Shown: positions 57,376-64,000 of the stretch, piece by piece
How positions within the stretch are numbered: position 1 is the stretch's first letter
Layout of the letters: every line of letters starts with the position of its first letter
DNA from: Henricia sp. BOLD:AAB3569
Taxonomy: Eukaryota > Echinodermata > Asteroidea > Spinulosida > Echinasteridae
Assembly (NCBI GenBank): GCA_037783545.1
Contig: JBBELK010001259.1
Location: 186,001-250,000 of the forward strand
Length of the DNA stretch: 64,000 bases
Direction of reading: 5' to 3'
The notes under the pieces: model-generated
The model's database searches: none
Told to the model about the DNA's origin: nothing
The model's input: only the letters and a program-made list of their open reading frames with translations
Made by a program: the position numbers and the translations under genes

Positions 57376-60300
57376 TCAGTAAATTTTTTTAGGACTAGTG
57401 CGCAATATAGAGTGTTTGGAACATGCAAAATTTGAAGTTCGTCGGAAAATTTTTCGACCTCCAAATTTGCCGACGTTTGAACCACACTTTGACCAAATTG
57501 CCGTGCAAAACTGGGGTGCGTCAACGACAGTCCGAAGGACTGAGCATGCGCACGAGTCAGGAGTACACCAAAGAGGTGTGTACAGACAGCCACGGGTTGC
57601 GTGAGCAGTCAGGAAGCTCAACCCAGTTTTCCCTAAACTTTGAAATTTCTCTGCCATTTCCCGGCGAAAGTCTGTCAATTTTTTAGGACAAGTGCGCAAT
57701 ATAGAGTGTTTGGAGCATGCAAAATTTGAAGTTCGTCGGAAAATGTTTCGACCTCCAAATTTGCCGACGTTTGAACCACACTTTGACCAAATTGCCGTGC
57801 CAAACTGGGGTGCGTCAACGACAGTCCGAAGGACTGAGCAGCATGCGCACGAGTCAGGAGTACACCAAAGAGGTGTGTACAGACAGCCACGGGTTGCGTG
57901 AGAGCAGTCAGGAAGCCTCAACCCAGTTTTTTCTAAACTTTGAAATTTCTCTGCCATTTCCCGGCGAAAGTCTGTCAATTTTTTATGACAAGTGCGCAAT
58001 ATAGAGAGTTTAGGGCATGCAAAATTTGAAGTTCGTCGGAACATTTTTCGACCTCCAAATTTGCCGACGTTTGGACCACACTTTGACCAAATTGCCGAGC
58101 CAAACTGCGGTGCGTTAACGACAGTCCGAATGACTGAGCATGCGCACAACTCAGGAGTACCCCAAAGAGGTGTGTACAGACAGCCACGGTTTGCGTGAGA
58201 GCAGTCAGGAAGCCTCAACCCAGTTTGTTCTAAACTTTGAAATTTCTCTGCCATTTCCCGGCGAAAGTCTGTCATTTTTTTATGACAAGTGCGCAATATA
58301 GAGAGTTTAGGGCATGCAAAATTTGAAGTTCGTCGGAACATTTTTCGACCTCCAAATTTGCCGACGTTTGGACCACACTTTGACCAAATTGCCGAGCCAA
58401 ACTGCGGTGCGTTAACGACAGTCCGAATGACTGAGCATGCGCACAACTCAGGAGTACCCCAAAGAGGTGTGTACAGACAGCCACGGTTTGCGTGAGAGCA
58501 GTCAGGAAGCCTCAACCCAGTTTTTTCTAAACTTTGAAATTTCTCTGCCATTTCCCGGCGAAAGTCTGTCAATTTTTTATGACAAGTGCGCAATATAGAG
58601 AGTTCAGGGCATGCAAAATTTGAAGTTCGTCGGAACATTTTTCGACCTCCAAATTTGCCGACGTTTGGACCACACTTTGACCAAATTGCCGAGCCAAACT
58701 GCGGTGCGTTAACGACAGTCCGAATGACTGAGCATGCGCACAACTCAGGAGTACCCCAAAGAGGTGTGTACAGACAGCCACGGTTTGCGTGAGAGCAGTC
58801 AGGAAGCCTCAACCCAGTTTTTTCTAAACTTTGAAATTTCTCTGCCATTTCCCGGCGAAAGTCTGTCAATTTTTTATGACAAGTACGCAATATAGAGAGT
58901 TTAGGGCATGCAAAATTTGAAGTTCGTCGGAACATTTTTCGACCTCCAAATTTGCCGACGTTTGGACCACACTTTGACCAAATTGCCGAGCCAAACTGCG
59001 GTGCGTTAACGACAGTCCGAATGACTGAGCATGCGCACAACTCAGGAGTACCCCAAAGAGGTGTGTACAGACAGCCACGGTTTGCGTGAGAGCAGTCAGG
59101 AAGCCTCAACCCAGTTTTTTTCTAAACTTTGAAATTTCTCTGCCATTTCCTGGCGAAAGTCTGTCAATTTTTTATGACAAGTGCGCAATATAGAGAGTTT
59201 AGGGCATGCAAAATTTGAAGTTCGTCGGAACATTTTTCGACCTCCAAATTTGCCGACGTTTGGACCACACTTTGACCAAATTGCCGAGCCAAACTGCGGT
59301 GCGTTAACGACAGTCCGAATGACTGAGCATGCGCACAACTCAGGAGTACCCCAAAGAGGTGTGTACAGACAGCCACGGTTTGCGTGAGAGCAGTCAGGAA
59401 GCCTCAACCCAGTTTTTTCTAAACTTTGAAATTTCTCTGCCATTTCCCGGCGAAAGTCTGTCATTTTTTTATGACAAGTGCGCAATATAGAGAGTTTAGG
59501 GCATGCAAAATTTGAAGTTCGTCGGAACATTTTTCGACCTCCAAATTTGCCGACGTTTGGACCACACTTTGACCAAATTGCCGAGCCAAACTGCGGTGCG
59601 TTAACGACAGTCCGAATGACTGAGCATGCGCACAACTCAGGAGTACCCCAAAGAGGTGTGTACAGACAGCCACGGTTTGCGTGAGAGCAGTCAGGAAGCC
59701 TCAACCCAGTTTTTTCTAAACTTTGAAATTTCTCTGCCATTTCCCGGCGAAAGTCTGTCAATTTTTTATGACAAGTGCGCAATATAGAGAGTTCAGGGCA
59801 TGCAAAATTTGAAGTTCGTCGGAACATTTTTCGACCTCCAAATTTGCCGACGTTTGGACCACACTTTGACCAAATTGCCGAGCCAAACTGCGGTGCGTTA
59901 ACGACAGTCCGAATGACTGAGCATGCGCACAACTCAGGAGTACCCCAAAGAGGTGTGTACAGACAGCCACGGTTTGCGTGAGAGCAGTCAGGAAGCCTCA
60001 ACCCAGTTTTTTCTAAACTTTGAAATTTCTCTGCCATTTCCCGGCGAAAGTCTGTCAATTTTTTATGACAAGTGCGCAATATAGAGAGTTTAGGGCATGC
60101 AAAATTTGAAGTTCGTCGGAACATTTTTCGACCTCCAAATTTGCCGACGTTTGGACCACACTTTGACCAAATTGCCGAGCCAAACTGCGGTGCGTTAACG
60201 ACAGTCCGAATGACTGAGCATGCGCACAACTCAGGAGTACCCCAAAGAGGTGTGTACAGACAGCCACGGTTTGCGTGAGAGCAGTCAGGAAGCCTCAACC

Positions 60301-63300
60301 CAGTTTTTTCTAAACTTTGAAATTTCTCTGCCATTTCCCGGCGAAAGTCTGTCAATTTTTTATGACAAGTGCGCAATATAGAGAGTTTAGGGCATGCAAA
60401 ATTTGAAGTTCGTCGGAACATTTTTCGACCTCCAAATTTGCCGACGTTTGGACCACACTTTGACCAAATTGCCGAGCCAAACTGCGGTGCGTTAACGACA
60501 GTCCGAATGACTGAGCATGCGCACAACTCAGGAGTACCCCAAAGAGGTGTGTACAGACAGCCACGGTTTGCGTGAGAGCAGTCAGGAAGCCTCAACCCAG
60601 TTTTTTCTAAACTTTGAAATTTCTCTGCCATTTCCCGGCGAAAGTCTGTCAATTGTTTATGACAAGTGCGCAATATAGAGAGTTTAGGGCATGCAAAATT
60701 TGAAGTTCGTCGGAACATTTTTCGACCTCCAAATTTGCCGACGTTTGGACCACACTTTGACCAAATTGCCGAGCCAAACTGCGGTGCGTTAACGACAGTC
60801 CGAATGACTGAGCATGCGCACAACTCAGGAGTACCCCAAAGAGGTGTGTACAGACAGCCACGGTTTGCGTGAGAGCAGTCAGGAAGCCTCAACCCAGTTT
60901 TTTCTAAACTTTGAAATTTCTCTGCCATTTCCCGGCGAAAGTCTGTCAATTTGTTATGACAAGTGCGCAATAAAGAGAGTTTAGGGCATGCAAAATTTGA
61001 AGTTCGTCGGAACATTTTTCGACCTCCAAATTTGCCGACGTTTGGACCACACTTTGACCAAATTGCCGAGCCAAACTGCGGTGCGTTAACGACAGTCCGA
61101 ATGACTGAGCATGCGCACAACTCAGGAGTACCCCAAAGAGGTGTGTACAGACAGCCACGGTTTGCGTGAGAGCAGTCAGGAAGCCTCAACCCAGTTTTTT
61201 CTAAACTTTGAAATTTCTCTGCCATTTCCCGGCGAAAGTCTGTCAATTTTTTATGACAAGTGCGCAATATAGAGAGTTTAGGGCATGCAAAATTTGAAGT
61301 TCGTCGGAACATTTTTCGACCTCCAAATTTGCCGACGTTTGGACCACACTTTGACCAAATTGCCGAGCCAAACTGCGGTGCGTTAACGACAGTCCGAATG
61401 ACTGAGCATGCGCACAACTCAGGAGTACCCCAAAGAGGTGTGTACAGACAGCCACGGTTTGCGTGAGAGCAGTCAGGAAGCCTCAACCCAGTTTTTTCTA
61501 AACTTTGAAATTTCTCTGCCATTTCCCGGCGAAAGTCTGTCAATTTTTTATGACAAGTGCGCAATATAGAGAGTTTAGGGCGTGCAAAATTTGAAGTTCG
61601 TCGGAACATTTTTCGACCTCCAAATTTGCCGACGTTTGGACCACACTTTGACCAAATTGCCGAGCCAAACTGCGGTGCGTTAACGACAGTCCGAATGACT
61701 GAGCATGCGCACAACTCAGGAGTACCCCAAAGGGGTGTGTACAGACAGCCACGGTTTGCGTGAGAGCAGTCAGGAAGCCTCAACCCAGTTTGTTCTAAAC
61801 TTTGAAATTTCTCTGCCATTTCCTGGCGAAAGTCTGTCATTTTTTTATGACAAGTGCGCAATATAAAGAGTTTAGGGCATGCAAAATTTGAAGTTCGTCG
61901 GAACATTTTTCGACCTCCAAATTTGCCGACGTTTGGACCACACTTTGACCAAATTGCCGAGCCAAACTGCGGTGCGTTAACGACAGTCCGAATGACTGAG
62001 CATGCGCACAACTCAGGAGTACCCCAAAGAGGTGTGTACAGACAGCCACGGTTTGCGTGAGAGCAGTCAGGAAGCCTCAACCCAGTTTTTTATAAACTTT
62101 GAAATTTCTCTGCCATTTCCCGGCGAAAGTCTGTCAATTTTTTATGACAAGTGCGCAATATAGAGAGTTTAGGGCATGCAAAATTTGAAGTTCGTCGGAA
62201 CATTTTTCGACCTCCAAATTTGCCGACGTTTGGACCACACTTTGACCAAATTGCCGAGCCAAACTGCGGTGCGTTAACGACAGTCCGAATGACTGAGCAT
62301 GCGCACAACTCAGGAGTACCCCAAAGAGGTGTATACAGACAGCCACGGTTTGCGTGAGAGCAGTCAGGAAGCCTCAACCCAGTTTTGTCTAAACTTTGAA
62401 ATTTCTCTGCCATTTCCCGGCGAAAGTCTGTCAATTGTTTATGACAAGTGCGCAATATAGAGAGTTTAGGGCATGCAAAATTTGAAGTTCGTCGGAACAT
62501 TTTTCGACCTCCAAATTTGCCGACGTTTGGACCACACTTTGACCAAATTGCCGAGCCAAACTGCGGTGCGTTAACGACAGTCCGAATGACTGAGCATGCG
62601 CACAACTCAGGAGTACCCCAAAGAGGTGTGTACAGACAGCCACGGTTTGCGTGAGAGCAGTCAGGAAGCCTCAACCCAGTTTTTTCTAAACTTTGAAATT
62701 TCTCTGCCATTTCCCGGCGAAAGTCTGTCAATTTGTTATGACAAGTGCGCAATATAGAGAGTTTAGGGCATGCAAAATTTGAAGTTCGTCGGAACATTTT
62801 TCGACCTCCAAATTTGCCGACGTTTGGACCACACTTTGACCAAATTGCCGAGCCAAACTGCGGTGCGTTAACGACAGTCCGAATGACTGAGCATGCGCAC
62901 AACTCAGGAGTACCCCAAAGAGGTGTGTACAGACAGCCACGGTTTGCGTGAGAGCAGTCAGGAAGCCTCAACCCAGTTTTTTCTAAACTTTGAAATTTCT
63001 CTGCCATTTCCCGGCGAAAGTCTGTCAATTTTTTATGACAAGTGCGCAATATAGAGAGTTTAGGGCATGCAAAATTTGAAGTTCGTCGGAACATTTTTCG
63101 ACCTCCAAATTTGCCGACGTTTGGACCACACTTTGACCAAATTGCCGAGCCAAACTGCGGTGCGTTAACGACAGTCCGAATGACTGAGCATGCGCACAAC
63201 TCAGGAGTACCCCAAAGAGGTGTGTACAGACAGCCACGGTTTGCGTGAGAGCAGTCAGGAAGCCTCAACCCAGTTTTTTCTAAACTTTGAAATTTCTCTG

Positions 63301-63985
63301 CCATTTCCCGGCGAAAGTCTGTCAATTTTTTATGACAAGTGCGCAATATAGAGAGTTTAGGGCATGCAAAATTTGAAGTTCGTCGGAACATTTTTCGACC
63401 TCCAAATTTGCCGACGTTTGGACCACACTTTGACCAAATTGCCGAGCCAAACTGCGGTGCGTTAACGACAGTCCGAATGACTGAGCATGCGCACAACTCA
63501 GGAGTACCCCAAAGAGGTGTGTACAGACAGCCACGGTTTGCGTGAGAGCAGTCAGGAAGCCTCAACCCAGTTTTTTCTAAACTTTGAAATTTCTCTGCCA
63601 TTTCCCGGCGAAAGTCTGTCAATTTGTTATGACAAGTGCGCAATATAGAGAGTTTAGGGCATGCAAAATTTGAAGTTCGTCGGAACATTTTTCGACCTCC
63701 AAATTTGCCGACGTTTGGACCACACTTTGACCAAATTGCCGAGCCAAACTGCGGTGCGTTAACGACAGTCCGAATGACTGAGCATGCGCACAACTCAGGA
63801 GTACCCCAAAGAGGTGTGTACAGACAGCCACGGTTTGCGTGAGAGCAGTCAGGAAGCCTCAACCCAGTTTTTTCTAAACTTTGAAATTTCTCTGCCATTT
63901 CCCGGCGAAAGTCTGTCAATTTTTTATGACAAGTGCGCAATATAGAGAGTTTAGGGCATGCAAAATTTGAAGTTCGTCGGAACAT
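57376..63985 (-). other. Long minus-strand open frames of 99-residue repeats across the 297 bp satellite; coding doubtful
   Basis: Because 297 is 3 x 99, one minus-strand frame stays open from unit to unit. Three frames (63985-62090, 62080-59096, 59109-57376) encode about 20 copies of a Cys-containing repeat with RTVVNAPQFGSAIWSKCG and MAEKFQSLEKTGL. They are separated by one nonsense change (TTA-TAA at 62090) and one inserted T in the run 59115-59121. The last frame runs on into A-type units. There is no convincing ATG, promoter or splice context. The frame is free of stops in A-type units too, where unit length breaks it. I treat it as a by-product of unit length rather than a gene. Confidence 0.35.
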
Positions 63986-64000
63986 TTTTCGACCTCCAAA
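57901..64000. repeat. Satellite array 8, B subfamily (297 bp units)
   Basis: Twenty-one unit starts from 57992 to 63933 are spaced 297 bp apart (once 298). Diagnostic bases against subfamily A are TTATGACAAG, GAGAGTTTAGGGC, GGAACATTT, GTTTGGACC, GCCGAGCC, CTGCGGTGCGTTAACG, GAATGACTG, CACAACTCAGGAGTACCCC and CGTGAGAGCAGTCAGGAAGCC, roughly 15-20 differences per unit. Units are more alike than in the A arrays. A 1189 bp four-mer is repeated (57992 and 59181). A looser 1782 bp match links 60666-61557 to 62448-63339. No transposon interrupts it here. Confidence 0.96.

Larger units (their letters stand above)
53368..57900. repeat. Satellite array 7, A subfamily, interrupted by two SINEs
   Basis: Units alternate between types with GTGCAAAACTGG plus AAGTCAGTCAA and types with GTGCCAAACTGG (from 54736). 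The array contains SINE copies at 53635-53918 and 54186-54466. At about 57900 the sequence changes to GTGAGAGCAGTCAGGAAGCC and continues as subfamily B. Confidence 0.95.

Noticed and set aside
640-57900. Hundreds of 60-110 codon open frames on both strands (starting MRNIECLEHAKF, MQNLKFVGKFF or MAVCTHLFGVL)
   Set aside because: They recur once per satellite unit in several overlapping frames, change frame with the unit length, and use arbitrary starts. They are shadows of the repeat, not genes.
640-64000. CRISPR-like array
   Set aside because: Repeats of about 295 bp have no unique spacers between short repeats; the array is a eukaryotic satellite.

Overview
The window looks like heterochromatic DNA from an animal genome, not a prokaryotic locus. 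No host gene is recognisable. Almost everything is one AT-leaning tandem satellite (units of 295 or 298 bp, with a 297 bp subfamily at the right edge), and it continues past both window ends. Into it are inserted one non-LTR retrotransposon (LINE) with two open reading frames, six copies of a 636-703 bp non-autonomous element, and six copies of a tRNA-derived SINE. The tRNA-type Pol III boxes, the APE-type endonuclease/reverse transcriptase and the two CCHC knuckles indicate a metazoan. The LINE resembles the Tx1/L1 group known from aquatic animals, but the species cannot be named from this sequence.

Layout: 1-639, right part of a non-autonomous element (copy A). 640-12161, satellite. 12162-17130, LINE on the minus strand (ORF1 17113-15761, ORF2 15724-12404). 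17131-29575, satellite. 29576-30211, copy B, followed by tRNA-SINE 30479-30762. 30763-41697, satellite. From 41698 to about 54170 a composite higher-order repeat recurs with a period of about 3.95 kb (one shorter copy of 3.06 kb). Each copy holds a non-autonomous element, a tRNA-SINE at a fixed place, and a run of satellite units. 54186-54466, a tRNA-SINE in the opposite orientation. Satellite continues to about 57900, where the 297 bp subfamily starts and runs to the window end.

The most interesting point is the relation between the LINE, the non-autonomous element and the satellite. The LINE and the non-autonomous element sit at exactly the same position of the satellite unit, in the same orientation, and both lack the same three target bases (GTG). 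They share about 40 bp at the 3' end, including a 10 bp stem-loop whose loop-closing pair is T-A in one and C-G in the other. The 5' end of the non-autonomous element is instead the first 37 bp of the tRNA-SINE. The simplest reading is a satellite-site-specific LINE with a chimeric parasite that uses its 3' end. The parasite was then copied along with the satellite into higher-order repeats, while the LINE, present once and with both frames open, is probably the younger insertion. The many short ORFs in the satellite are repeat shadows and are not annotated as genes.
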